This document shows, one piece after another, positions 15,907-24,628 of a DNA stretch of 59,373 nucleotides. The translations under genes and the position numbers were made by a program. Below the pieces are notes generated by a model. It made no database searches. It had not been told where the DNA came from and saw only the letters and a list, made by a program, of their open reading frames with translations. Where the stretch lies: positions 1 through 59,373 of the forward strand of contig JAQGIC010000102.1 in assembly GCA_028288725.1 (NCBI GenBank). Direction: 5' to 3'. The stretch is from Rhodospirillales bacterium. Its GTDB lineage: Bacteria > Pseudomonadota > Alphaproteobacteria > ATCC43930 > CGMCC-115725. Position 1 is the stretch's first letter; the number at the start of each line of letters is the position of its first letter.

Positions 15907-16100
15907 CCGTTTTCGCTTTGCGGCTGCCGGACGAATCGAAAGAAGAAGCCGCCGCCCAGGCTGCCGCGACTGAGGCGGATCGGTATTTCCCGGCGCGGCA
16001 ATCGGGCCGAGCCTGGTCCCGCCAAGACGGCGCTGGCGCGCGCCGGCACCGGCGATGCACCGCGGAACGACGACCGGGCCGAGCAACCCGCCGGTCCAAA
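15903..16100 (+). pseudogene. Remnant of a ribbon-helix-helix type antitoxin
   Basis: An ATG at 15903 with AGGAG upstream begins MPVFALRLPDESKEEAAAQ, the usual start of RHH/CopG-like antitoxins paired with PIN toxins (xxFxLRLPxxxxEEAxxxA). After about 33 residues the similarity stops. In the neighbouring frame the text AEPGPAKTALARAGTGDAP resembles the Pro/Ala-rich antitoxin tail, suggesting a frameshift near 15990-16010. The 200 bases beyond this, up to hpnI at 16299, show no further gene and presumably hold the hpnI promoter. Confidence 0.42.
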
Positions 16101-16298
16101 TTTAAGCTTTGCGCAACCACGCCGGATCAATGCTGCCCTGCTCGGGTACGCGCGCAATTCCGACGCTCCAGGCTTGTACGCCGTCCGCTTGACATTACAT
16201 CCCCGCCACGGCGACAAGAATGCAATCATTATCGATTTTCGCGCGCCGTCCTCGGGCGCACCCGGGTGGTTCGGCCCTGACTCAAGGAATGTCCACGC

Positions 16299-17456
16299 TT
16301 GCTGAACGGTATCGACATACTGGGTGACGTGGGGATTGGCGCAACCCTTCTCGGCGTCTTCTATTTGGTCACCGCGATGGCAGCCGTCTGGTCGTTCGGC
16401 CGGAAGCGTCCGGCAGTGCCGGGCAAGCGTCCTTCGGTCACGATCCTGAAGCCGGTCTGCGGGGCGGATCCGGGCCTCTATGAGAATCTGCGTTCCTTCT
16501 GCCGCCAGGCCTATGACGGGCCGGTCCAGATCGTGATCGGCGCCCATCGCGAGACCGATCCGGCCGTGGCGATCGCGCGCCAGGTCATCGCCGATCTGCC
16601 CGGCATCGACGTGACCCTGGTCGTCGACGGCGCGCTGCCCGGCAGCAATTTCAAGATCTGCAACGTCGCCAACATGATGGCCGTCGCCAAGCACGAAGTG
16701 CTGGTGATCGCCGACAGCGACATGCGGGTCGAACCGCATTATCTGGACGCGATCGTGGGCCCGCTGATGCAGCCCGGCGTGGGTCTGGTCACGTGCCTCT
16801 ACAAGGGCCGGCCGGAGCGCGGCGTCGCGTCGGCGCTGGGCGCCGCCTTCATCAACAACGGCTTTCTGCCGTCGGTCCTGGTCGCCCGCTGGGTCGGCGC
16901 CGATACCGGCTGCTTCGGCGCCACCATGGCGCTCCGGCGCTCGACGCTGGCCGAGGTCGGCGGCCTGGGTGCGCTGATCAACCATCTGGCCGACGATTAC
17001 GTGCTGGGCCGCCTGGTGCGCGACGCCGGTTACGCCGTCGTGATCTCGCCCTACGTGCTCGAGAATATCGTGCTCGAGGCCGATCTGGGCGCGCTCTTCC
17101 TGCATGAGCTGCGCTGGCAGCGCACCGTGCGGTCGATCTCGCCGGTCGGCCTGGCCGCCTCGGTCGTCACCAACCCGGTGGCGCTGGCGCTGTTGGCGTT
17201 GCCCTTGAACGGCTTCAGCAACGGCGCATGGCTGGCGCTCGCCGCCGCGCTGGCGGCGCGCGAGGCTCTGATATATACGTGCAGCCGAATATTTGGTCTG
17301 ATCCCGCTTCGAGCGGCCCTGGTACCGATCCGCGACGTCTTGTCTTTAATCGTCCTGGTTGCCAGCTTCTGCGGGCAGCGGGTGACGTGGCGCGATCAGA
17401 GTTTCCAGGTCGATCAGCGTGGTGAATTGACTTTCGAGGGAGATCCTTTGGCATGA
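16299..17456 (+). CDS. hpnI: Hopanoid glycosyltransferase HpnI
   Basis: HpnI is a GT2/ceramide-glucosyltransferase-like membrane enzyme that adds N-acetylglucosamine to bacteriohopanetetrol. The N-terminal membrane helix (res 12-33) precedes the catalytic domain with SVTILKPVCGADPGLYENL, the nucleotide-sugar motif IADSDMRV (Asp139 and Asp141) and LADDYVLG. The motif HELRWQRTVR is the equivalent of QxxRW, and hydrophobic helices lie at the C terminus. The start is a TTG at 16299 with AAGGA upstream. The stop overlaps hpnJ by four bases (ATGA), so hpnI-hpnJ are translationally coupled. Confidence 0.92.
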   Translation: MLNGIDILGDVGIGATLLGVFYLVTAMAAVWSFGRKRPAVPGKRPSVTILKPVCGADPGLYENLRSFCRQAYDGPVQIVIGAHRETDPAVAIARQVIADLPGIDVTLVVDGALPGSNFKICNVANMMAVAKHEVLVIADSDMRVEPHYLDAIVGPLMQPGVGLVTCLYKGRPERGVASALGAAFINNGFLPSVLVARWVGADTGCFGATMALRRSTLAEVGGLGALINHLADDYVLGRLVRDAGYAVVISPYVLENIVLEADLGALFLHELRWQRTVRSISPVGLAASVVTNPVALALLALPLNGFSNGAWLALAAALAAREALIYTCSRIFGLIPLRAALVPIRDVLSLIVLVASFCGQRVTWRDQSFQVDQRGELTFEGDPLA

Positions 17457-18889
17457 TGAAGACCCTGTTCCTCCAGGCACCGTCCTTTGAAGGCTTCGAC
17501 GGCGGCGCGGGGTCCCGGTACCAGGCGAAGCGCGAGATCAAGTCATTCTGGTTCCCGACCTGGCTGGCCCAACCGGCCGCCCTTGTCCCGGGCTCCAAGC
17601 TGATCGACGCGCCGCCGGCCCGCATCAGCCTCAAGGACGTGCTCGACGACCAGGCCAAGGAAGGCTACGAGCTGTGCGTCATGCACACCTCGACCCCGTC
17701 CTTCGCGTCCGACGTCAAGGTCGCCGAGGCGATGAAGCAGGCCAACCCGAAGCTCAAGATCGGCTTCATCGGCGCCAAGGTCGCGGTCGAGGCCGAAAAG
17801 AGCCTGAAGGCAGCCCCGGTGGTCGATTTCGTCGCGCGCAACGAGTTCGATTTCACCATCAAGGAAGTGGCCGAGCGCCGCGACTGGGCCGAGATCGACG
17901 GCATTTCGTACCGCGATGCCGCGGGCGAGATCGTCCATAATCGCGACCGCGCGATTCTGGAGAACATGGACGAACTGCCGTACGTCACCGAGGTCTACAA
18001 GCAGAACCTGCACCTCGAGGATTACTTCATCGGCTATCTGCAGCACCCCTACATCTCGATCTACACGGGCCGCGGCTGCAAGTCGCGCTGCACCTTCTGC
18101 TTGTGGCCCCAGACCGTCGGCGGCCATCGCTATCGCACGCGGTCGGTCGAGCATGTGATCGAAGAGATCAAGCTGGCGAAGAAGCACTATCCGCAGGTCA
18201 AGGAATTCTTCTTCGACGACGACACCTTCACCGACGACCTGCCGCGCGCCGAGGCGATCGCCCGCGAGCTGGGCAAGCTGGGCGTGACCTGGTCGTGCAA
18301 TGCCAAGGCGAACGTGCCCTACGAGACGCTGAAGGTCTTGAAGGCGAACGGCTTGCGCCTGCTGCTGGTCGGCTACGAGTCGGGCAACCAGCAGATCCTG
18401 CACAACATCAAGAAGGGCATGCGGATCGAAGTCGCGAAGCAATTCACGGCCGACTGCCACAAGCTGGGCATCAAGATCCACGGCACCTTCATCATGGGTC
18501 TGCCGGGCGAATCCCAGGAGACGATCGAGGAGACGATCAAGTTCGCGACCGAGATCAATCCGCACACGATCCAGGTGTCGCTGGCCGCCCCCTATCCCGG
18601 CACCTTCCTGTTCGATCAGGCGGTCGAGAACGGCTGGCTCGACATCGAGCATGCCGAGCTGATCGACGAGCATGGCGTGCAGATGGCGCCGCTGCATTAT
18701 CCTCATCTGTCGCATATGGAGATTTTCCAGGCGGTCGAGGTCATGTATCGGCGGTTCTATTTCCGCCGCACCAAGATCCTGTCGATCCTGAACGAGATGA
18801 TCCGCAGCCCGCAGATGCTGGTTCGTCGCCTGCGCGAGGGTGTCGAATTCTTCCAGTTCCTGCGCGAGCGTCATCAGGTCGCCGGCTGA
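17453..18889 (+). CDS. hpnJ: Hopanoid radical SAM protein HpnJ
   Basis: HpnJ is a B12-binding-domain radical SAM enzyme. In the known pathway it acts after HpnI and HpnK to rearrange the amino sugar into the cyclitol ether of bacteriohopanetetrol. The N-terminal half (1-190) has the cobalamin-binding-like fold. The iron-sulfur motif CKSRCTFC has its cysteines at 209, 213 and 216 within YTGRGCKSRCTFCLWPQ. FFFDDDTFTDD and LVGYESGNQQIL are family signatures. At 478 residues it is of normal length. ATG 17453 or 17456 may be used. It is followed by hpnK after 35 bases. Confidence 0.93.
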   Translation: MMKTLFLQAPSFEGFDGGAGSRYQAKREIKSFWFPTWLAQPAALVPGSKLIDAPPARISLKDVLDDQAKEGYELCVMHTSTPSFASDVKVAEAMKQANPKLKIGFIGAKVAVEAEKSLKAAPVVDFVARNEFDFTIKEVAERRDWAEIDGISYRDAAGEIVHNRDRAILENMDELPYVTEVYKQNLHLEDYFIGYLQHPYISIYTGRGCKSRCTFCLWPQTVGGHRYRTRSVEHVIEEIKLAKKHYPQVKEFFFDDDTFTDDLPRAEAIARELGKLGVTWSCNAKANVPYETLKVLKANGLRLLLVGYESGNQQILHNIKKGMRIEVAKQFTADCHKLGIKIHGTFIMGLPGESQETIEETIKFATEINPHTIQVSLAAPYPGTFLFDQAVENGWLDIEHAELIDEHGVQMAPLHYPHLSHMEIFQAVEVMYRRFYFRRTKILSILNEMIRSPQMLVRRLREGVEFFQFLRERHQVAG

Positions 18890-18924
18890 GCCGGGGCTAA
18901 CGCCCCGGTTCCGCCCAACCCGAC

Positions 18925-19806
18925 ATGAAGCGGGTCATCTTTTCGGCGGATGATTTCGGCCTCGACCCGGCGGTCAATGACGCCGTCGAAATCGCCCACC
19001 GGGACGGACTGCTCGCGGCCGCCAGCCTGATGGTCGGCGAGGCGGCCGCCGACGCGGCCGTCGCCGTCGCCCGTCGCCACCCGACCCTGCGCGTGGGCCT
19101 GCATGTGGCCCTGGTCGAGGCGACGCCCGTCTCGGATCCGGCCGATATTCCGGATCTGGTCGACGCTTCCGGCCGGTTCCCCGGCGACATGGTCCGGGCC
19201 GGCTTCCGCTTCTTCTTCAAGCCCGGCGTTCGCGCGCAATTGGCCCGCGAGATCCGTGCGCAGTTCGAGGCGTTCCGGCGCACCGGCCTGACGCTCGACC
19301 ATGTCAATACCCACAAGCACATCCATCTGCACCCGACCGTCGCCCGCCTGATCGTCGAAATCGGCCGCGAATACGGTCTGCGCGCCGTGCGCCTGCCGGT
19401 CGAGCCGCCGGGACCGGTGGTCGCGGCCGAGGGCCATGGAGTGCCGGGCGGTCTGGGGGCGGCGGCACTGCGCGCCTGGACCGGCCAGTTGAAGGCGATG
19501 CTGAAGCGCCAGGGCATGGTGACCAACGACCAGGTGTTCGGGCTCGCCTGGTCCGGCGCCATGACCGAGGCGCGCATCGCGGCCTTGATCCCGCACCTGC
19601 CCGATGGCGTCAGCGAGATCTATTTCCATCCGGCGACATCGCTATCCCAGAAGCTGGCGCAGACCATGCCGACCTATCGTCATGCCGACGAACTGGCGGC
19701 GCTGGTCTCGCCCGAGGTGAAGCGGCTGGTCGTGGCCCATGGTATCCAGCGGACCAGCTTTACCGATCTGGCCGGGGCCGCTGCCGCGGCAAGGGCCGCG
19801 GCATGA
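18925..19806 (+). CDS. hpnK: Hopanoid deacetylase HpnK (YdjC-like)
   Basis: HpnK belongs to the YdjC/ChbG-like carbohydrate deacetylase family and removes the acetyl group from N-acetylglucosaminyl-bacteriohopanetetrol to give the glucosaminyl form. The metal-site acids SADDFG at the N terminus and the histidines in LDHVNTHKHIHLHP are conserved, as is EIYFHPATS near the C terminus. The length is 293 residues. It lies between hpnJ and hpnL in the operon, the gap to hpnL being 19 bases with a strong ribosome binding site. Confidence 0.92.
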   Translation: MKRVIFSADDFGLDPAVNDAVEIAHRDGLLAAASLMVGEAAADAAVAVARRHPTLRVGLHVALVEATPVSDPADIPDLVDASGRFPGDMVRAGFRFFFKPGVRAQLAREIRAQFEAFRRTGLTLDHVNTHKHIHLHPTVARLIVEIGREYGLRAVRLPVEPPGPVVAAEGHGVPGGLGAAALRAWTGQLKAMLKRQGMVTNDQVFGLAWSGAMTEARIAALIPHLPDGVSEIYFHPATSLSQKLAQTMPTYRHADELAALVSPEVKRLVVAHGIQRTSFTDLAGAAAAARAAA

Positions 19807-19825
19807 GCCGCACAGGAGGTGCGCC

Positions 19826-20806
19826 TTGATTCGCTGGGCCAGCCTGTTCGGCCTCGTCGGCGTGGCGCTGCTGACCGCCATCCTGATTGTCGAGGGCATC
19901 GGCCCGCTCACGGCCGCGCTGCAGACCGCGGGCCTCGGCCTGATCTGGGCCAGCCTGTTCCATATCGTGCCGATGGTGGTCATGGCGATCGCCTGGCGCG
20001 TGCTGTTCGTCGCCGGGCCGGCCCCGTCGATCCTGCAGATGACCTATTCGGTCTGGCTGCGCGAGTCGGTCAACGGCCTGCTGCCGGTGGCGCGCATCGG
20101 CGGCGAGGTCGTGTCCTACCGGGTGCTGACCCGCATGGGCTATCGCCCGACGCCGGTCGCCGCCAGCCTGATCAGCGACATCACCCTGACGCTGGTCAGC
20201 CAGTTCCTGTTCACCGTCGCGGGCCTGGTGCTGCTGTTGCTGCGCATCGAGGACACCGCCGTGGTCTGGCGCGTGATCTTCGGCCTTCTGGCCTTCCTGC
20301 CGATGGTCGCGGGCCTGGTCGCGATCCAGCGCATGGGCATCGTCAATATGGGCGCCAAGCTGGTGGGTGCCCTGTTCGGCGACCGCTGGGCCGATCTGGT
20401 CGGCAACGCGGCGCGGCTCGACCGGGTGCTGCGCCTGGTCTATCGCCGCCCCGGACGGGTCCTGAGCTCGATCGCCTGGCAGCTGATCGGCTGGACCGTC
20501 GGCACCGGCGAGATCTATCTGGCGCTGCAGTTCATGGACCATCCGGTCGATCTCTATGACGCCGTCCTGCTGGAATCGCTGGCCCAGGCGATCAGTTCGG
20601 CCGCCTTCGTCGTTCCCGGCGCCGTGGGCGTGCAGGAGGGCGGTTTCATCCTGCTGGGCTCGATGCTGGGACTCGATCCCGGCACGGCGCTGGCCGTGGC
20701 GATCGCGCGCCGTATCCGCGACGCGATCATCTTCCTGCCCGGCCTCATCACCTGGCAGATTGCCGAAGCCCACAAACTCGTGACCCGGCGGCAGCCGGCC
20801 GAGTAG
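19826..20806 (+). CDS. hpnL: Hopanoid-associated membrane protein HpnL
   Basis: The 326-residue protein with about seven to eight membrane helices belongs to the YbhN/UPF0104-like group called HpnL in hopanoid operons. Its biochemical role is not established; lipid handling or flipping is suspected. Conserved segments include WLRESVNGLLPVARIGGEVV and SAAFVVPGAVGVQEGGFILLG. The start is a TTG at 19826 with AGGAGG six bases before it; the open frame upstream lies inside hpnK. It ends with TAG, showing that TAG is a normal stop here. Confidence 0.9.
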   Translation: MIRWASLFGLVGVALLTAILIVEGIGPLTAALQTAGLGLIWASLFHIVPMVVMAIAWRVLFVAGPAPSILQMTYSVWLRESVNGLLPVARIGGEVVSYRVLTRMGYRPTPVAASLISDITLTLVSQFLFTVAGLVLLLLRIEDTAVVWRVIFGLLAFLPMVAGLVAIQRMGIVNMGAKLVGALFGDRWADLVGNAARLDRVLRLVYRRPGRVLSSIAWQLIGWTVGTGEIYLALQFMDHPVDLYDAVLLESLAQAISSAAFVVPGAVGVQEGGFILLGSMLGLDPGTALAVAIARRIRDAIIFLPGLITWQIAEAHKLVTRRQPAE

Positions 20807-20878
20807 TGGCAAAGCCGGCGAGGCTTCCCATTTAAGGGAAGGAATATCGCCTATTTCCTTTCCGGAGCCTGCCGCCAG

Positions 20879-21574
20879 ATGATCGAACTCCATTATTGGC
20901 CGACGCCCAACGGGCACAAGATCACCCTGTTCCTGGAGGAATCTTCCCTCCCCTACGAGATCATTCCGGTCAATATCGGCGCCGGCGAGCAGTTCGAGCC
21001 GGACTTCCTCAGGATCGCACCGAACAACCGCATGCCGGCGATCGTCGATACCGCCCCCGCGGATGGCGGCGCGCCGGTCAGTCTGTTCGAATCCGGCGCG
21101 ATCCTGGTCTATCTGGCCGAAAAGACCGGCAAGTTCCTGTCGACCGACATGCGCGTGCGCTACGACACGCTGCAATGGCTGTTCTGGCAGATGGGCGGCC
21201 TCGGACCGATGGCCGGGCAGAACCATCACTTCTCGGTCTATGCGCCCGAGAAGATCGAGTACGCCATCAAGCGCTACGTCAACGAGACCAACCGGCTCTA
21301 CGGCGTGCTGAACAAGCGCCTGGCCGACCGGGAGTTCATCGCCGGCGACTATTCGATCGCGGACATGGCGGCCTATCCCTGGGTCGTGCCGCACGAACGC
21401 CAGGGCCAGAATCTGGACGATTTCCCGAACGTGAAGCGCTGGTTCCACGCGATCAAGGCCCGCCCGGCCACCGTCGCCGCCTATGAAAAGGGCAAGTCGG
21501 TCTCGACCACGCCGACAGTCAGCGAGGAAGCCAGGAAGGTGCTGTTCGGCCAGACCGCGGCCAGCGTCCGCTGA
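20879..21574 (+). CDS. Glutathione S-transferase, Nu/YfcG-like
   Basis: This is a 231-residue cytosolic GST of the bacterial Nu (YfcG/YghU, Ure2p-like) class. The thioredoxin-fold domain starts MIELHYWPTPNGHKITLFLEE, with the Thr/Asn site that activates glutathione in this class. NNRMPAIVD and LFESGAILVYLAEKTG bind the glutathione backbone. The helical domain contains WLFWQMGGLGPMAGQNHHF and AGDYSIADMAAYPWV. Family members often reduce disulfides such as glutathionylated thiols. It lies 72 bases after hpnL but is probably a separate unit. Confidence 0.9.
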   Translation: MIELHYWPTPNGHKITLFLEESSLPYEIIPVNIGAGEQFEPDFLRIAPNNRMPAIVDTAPADGGAPVSLFESGAILVYLAEKTGKFLSTDMRVRYDTLQWLFWQMGGLGPMAGQNHHFSVYAPEKIEYAIKRYVNETNRLYGVLNKRLADREFIAGDYSIADMAAYPWVVPHERQGQNLDDFPNVKRWFHAIKARPATVAAYEKGKSVSTTPTVSEEARKVLFGQTAASVR

Positions 21575-21613
21575 GGTTTCCCCGGCCGGTTCCGCTCCGC
21601 CCTGGGCTTGGGC

Positions 21614-22720
21614 TCAGGCGGCCGCGATCACCGCTTCGAACTGCTGGGCGATGCGGTCCCAGGAGAGCGGTCCCTCGGCCGCCGCGACACTGTTCCCGGC
21701 CAGGCGGCGGTAGAGGTCCCGGTCGGTCGCCAGCCGCGTCATCGCGGCCGCAAAGGCGCCGGGCGTCATGTCGTCGGCGACCAGACCGGCGCCGAACGGG
21801 ATGAGCTGTTCCGTCAGCCCGCCGGCCGGCGTCGCGATCATCGGCAGGCCGGCGCCGTAGGACGCCGCCAGCACGCCCGACTGGCTCGCCTCGCGATAGG
21901 GCGCCACCGTCGCGTCGGCCGCGGCGAAGATGCCGGCGACCGCATCTTCGGGAATCCAGCGCCGATCGAGCCGCACGCGCGGATGCGCCGCCACCCGGCG
22001 CCCAAGCGGTCCGAGGTCGCCGTGGCCGACGATGGCCAGCTCGAAACTCACGCCCGGATCGATCCGCTCGACCGCGTCCATCAGCAGATCGAGGCCCTTG
22101 TAGGGCAGCAACCGGCCGAAGAACAGAAACCGGAACGGCCGATCCTCCGGCGCCTGACGCACCGGGATCGGCCCGGCATCGAACCGGAAGATCCCGTGCG
22201 GAATCACCGTCATGCGCGGGGCCGGATAGGCGAAATTCGCACGGACGCCGGCCGCGACATGGTCGGACAGGGTCACGACCCGATCGCTGGCGCCGAGTTC
22301 GCGCGCGATCATGCGCTGGCGCAGCGGATAATCGTCGCCCGGGTGGGACGCCGCATCATGCACCACGGTGACGAGCTTGGCGCCGCTGCGGGCGACCAGA
22401 TCGACCATGATCGGGTTCCACAGATGCGACATGGTCGCGACCACGACCTCGATCCGCTGGCGTTTCAGATAGTCGCGGAAGGCGGCCCGGACCGCGGGCA
22501 GGCGCAGCGTGGCGGCGATGAATTCCCGGCCGCCGCGGTAAGTATCGATTTCCTGAAGCGGCAGGTCGAGCGCGCGGTAATCCTCGATGATCTCGGCCTG
22601 GCGCGAGACCGACAGAAGCGTCTCGATCCGTCCGCGTGCGGCGAGCGCGCGTGCCAGTTCGGCGGTGTATTTCGGCCCGCCGCCCCGGCGCTGCCATTGC
22701 CACAGCAGCGCGCGCGTCAC
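21614..22720 (-). CDS. Glycosyltransferase family 4-like protein
   Basis: The 368-residue protein has a GT-B fold with an N-terminal acceptor domain. The C-terminal donor domain has the conserved FRFLFFGRLLPYKGLDLLMDA and the acidic ExxxxxG site APYREASQSGVLAASYGAGLP. The start is a GTG at 22720, whose GTGA overlaps the stop of the phosphatase gene by four bases; the longer ATG frame runs inside that gene. It is last in a three-gene minus-strand unit with the GmhB-like phosphatase and another glycosyltransferase, suggesting synthesis of one surface glycan or lipopolysaccharide part. Acceptor and sugar are unknown. Confidence 0.87.
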   Translation of the reverse strand: MTRALLWQWQRRGGGPKYTAELARALAARGRIETLLSVSRQAEIIEDYRALDLPLQEIDTYRGGREFIAATLRLPAVRAAFRDYLKRQRIEVVVATMSHLWNPIMVDLVARSGAKLVTVVHDAASHPGDDYPLRQRMIARELGASDRVVTLSDHVAAGVRANFAYPAPRMTVIPHGIFRFDAGPIPVRQAPEDRPFRFLFFGRLLPYKGLDLLMDAVERIDPGVSFELAIVGHGDLGPLGRRVAAHPRVRLDRRWIPEDAVAGIFAAADATVAPYREASQSGVLAASYGAGLPMIATPAGGLTEQLIPFGAGLVADDMTPGAFAAAMTRLATDRDLYRRLAGNSVAAAEGPLSWDRIAQQFEAVIAAA

Positions 22721-23268
22721 AGGCCCATCATCCGCTGGATCTCGGCCATGCTGGGGGCGACCCAGTGGCCGCGATCCTGATGGACCGGCGTGCCGGTCGG
22801 ATCGATCAGCACGCGGTTGGCGACCCCGGCCGCGGCCCCCGCATCGACGTCGCGCCAATTGTCGCCGATCGTCCAGCTCTGCGCCGGGTCCAGATCCCAC
22901 TCGGCGATCGCCTGCAGGAACATGCCGGGTTTCGGCTTGCGGCACGCGCAATCGCGCCGATATTCGCCCTGCCCCTCGGTCGGGTGGTGTGGACAGAAAT
23001 ACACCGCGTCGATGCCGCCGCCCTGTGCCACGAACTCGGCGCCGATCCAGTCCATCAGGGTATGGAATTGCGCCTCGCTATACATGTCGCGGCCGATGCC
23101 GGACTGGTTGGTCGCGACCACGATCGCGTAGCCTGCCGCCTTGGCGGCCCGGACCAGATCGAAGATCCCCTCGACGAAGACGACATCCTCGATCCGATGG
23201 AGGAAATTGATATCGATATTGATCACGCCATCCCGGTCGAGGATCAGCCCGCGGCGCTCACCCATCAT
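22717..23268 (-). CDS. HAD-IIIA phosphatase, D,D-heptose-1,7-bisphosphate phosphatase-like
   Basis: The 183-residue protein matches the GmhB/histidinol-phosphatase branch of HAD-IIIA enzymes. The nucleophile motif is ILDRDGVIN, TNQSGIGR is motif II, and TIGDNWRDVDAG is the last acidic motif. The zinc loop CPHHPTEGQGEYRRDCAC is the Cys-His-Cys-Cys site of GmhB. GmhB dephosphorylates heptose-1,7-bisphosphate on the way to nucleotide-activated heptose. The start at 23268 overlaps the upstream gene's stop by four bases. No gmhA or hldE lies in the window, so the true substrate could be another sugar phosphate. Confidence 0.86.
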   Translation of the reverse strand: MMGERRGLILDRDGVINIDINFLHRIEDVVFVEGIFDLVRAAKAAGYAIVVATNQSGIGRDMYSEAQFHTLMDWIGAEFVAQGGGIDAVYFCPHHPTEGQGEYRRDCACRKPKPGMFLQAIAEWDLDPAQSWTIGDNWRDVDAGAAAGVANRVLIDPTGTPVHQDRGHWVAPSMAEIQRMMGL

Positions 23269-24551
23269 GCGTTCTCCGTCGCCGTCAACAAGCGGTTCAG
23301 ATAGCACGCCGGCGACTGCTCGGCCTGCCAGACCAACGCGTCGGCCGCCGCCGCGGCTCGGGCCGCGTCGTAGCGGCGCAGCAGCCGATCCAGCGCCGGC
23401 GCCAGATCGCTGGGGTCCAGGAAGGCCTCGCCGGCCGGTGCCGGCGCTTGGCGCGCGATCCAGGAACCCTCCGGTGCGACCATCGGCGTACCGGCGACGC
23501 GTGCCTGCACCAGAACGCCCGAGGAGCGGATATCGTAGCGCGCGCCATCATAGGGCAGCACCAGCACGTCGATTCCCGCCAGCATCGCGTAATATTGCTC
23601 GGTCGTCAGCACCCGGTCCTCGAGCGTCACCAGATCGGCCGGAAACGCGCCGAGCCGGGCGCGAGCGATGCCGATGCCGGGCTCGCCCGCCGGGATGTTG
23701 AACGGCGCTTGGAAATGAAACCGCACCTTGCCGGCCCAGCCGAACCGGCCGATCAGTTGTTCGACCAGATCGGGCAGATGCTGGAAACCCTTTTCCAACC
23801 GCGCGTTGCCCAGATAGCCGATGGTGATCGGCGCACCGGGAGCCCTCGCCGGCGCGGCCGCCACGGCGGCCAGGATCAGATCGTGGCGGAAGGCGATCGG
23901 CAGGACGCCGACCGGCCGACCGGTCAAGGCGGCATAGGCATCGGCCAGTTCCGCCGTGTCGCAATAGAGCCGGATGCGCCCCGCCGCGGGGCCGGCGAGC
24001 AGGCGGGCCAGCACCGCGGCAGGCCGGCGCTGGAGCGGTCGGCCGGCGCCGAATTCCTCGATCCGGCGCACGAGCTGCAGATGGACCCGGGGCCAGGCAC
24101 GATCGGTGCGGGTCAGGACGCCGGCCAGCGCATCGAGCTCGTCGACGCCGATCGTATGGATCAGCACGTGGTCGTCCGGTCCCAGGTCCAGCCGCTCGCA
24201 GGCGGCCAGGAAATCGCGTCCGAAGCTGTCGTCGACGGTGCTGCGACGCCGATGGCGCTGGTTCCAGACCAGGCGCACGCCGTCCTGCAACGGCCGGGCG
24301 AGCATGGCCGGCAGGGACGACAGCGCCCGATAGGCCAGGCGCCGGGCGAACCCGCCGGAGGTCAGGTCGTAATAGCCCTGGCCGAACCAGGGCAGGATCT
24401 CGAACTCGTGGGTCGGCCCGCGATAGGCGCGGTTCGACAGGATCGTAACCGCCAGAGCGCGGGCACGGCCGGCCGCGGCGAGCGCGCCGTCATATTCGTA
24501 GTGATGGCCGTTCAGGTCGACGAGCGCATGGTCGACGATGGCGAGTTTCAT
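23265..24551 (-). CDS. Glycosyltransferase (GT4-like), first gene of the operon
   Basis: This is a 428-residue GT-B protein beginning MKLAIVDHALVDLNGHHYEY, which resembles the nucleotide-fold start of family 4-type transferases. ITIGYLGNARLEKGFQHLPD marks the start of the donor domain, and LPYDGARYDIRSSGVLVQAR is the acidic nucleotide-sugar motif. Its stop overlaps the phosphatase start, and the three genes (23265, 22717, 21614) form a tightly coupled unit. Sugar and acceptor are unknown. The gene begins 77 bases from the end of the broken beta-lactamase-fold gene upstream. Confidence 0.85.
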   Translation of the reverse strand: MKLAIVDHALVDLNGHHYEYDGALAAAGRARALAVTILSNRAYRGPTHEFEILPWFGQGYYDLTSGGFARRLAYRALSSLPAMLARPLQDGVRLVWNQRHRRRSTVDDSFGRDFLAACERLDLGPDDHVLIHTIGVDELDALAGVLTRTDRAWPRVHLQLVRRIEEFGAGRPLQRRPAAVLARLLAGPAAGRIRLYCDTAELADAYAALTGRPVGVLPIAFRHDLILAAVAAAPARAPGAPITIGYLGNARLEKGFQHLPDLVEQLIGRFGWAGKVRFHFQAPFNIPAGEPGIGIARARLGAFPADLVTLEDRVLTTEQYYAMLAGIDVLVLPYDGARYDIRSSGVLVQARVAGTPMVAPEGSWIARQAPAPAGEAFLDPSDLAPALDRLLRRYDAARAAAAADALVWQAEQSPACYLNRLLTATENA

Positions 24552-24628
24552 GGAGCAATATTCGCGAGCGGCCGAGGATAGGCATCCTATAGAGGATCGG
24601 CGCCAGCCCGTCCAAACCCAGATGGGGG

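Noticed and set aside
15739-16305. A continuous 188-codon plus-strand frame taken as one gene
   Set aside because: Only its first 55 codons look protein-like (PIN remnant); the remainder is Arg/Pro-rich and the adjacent frame carries the antitoxin-like start.
15684-17105. Long minus-strand open frame opposite hpnI and the gap before it
   Set aside because: The translation has the Arg/Asp/Gly bias of an antisense shadow, and the hpnI frame is unambiguous.
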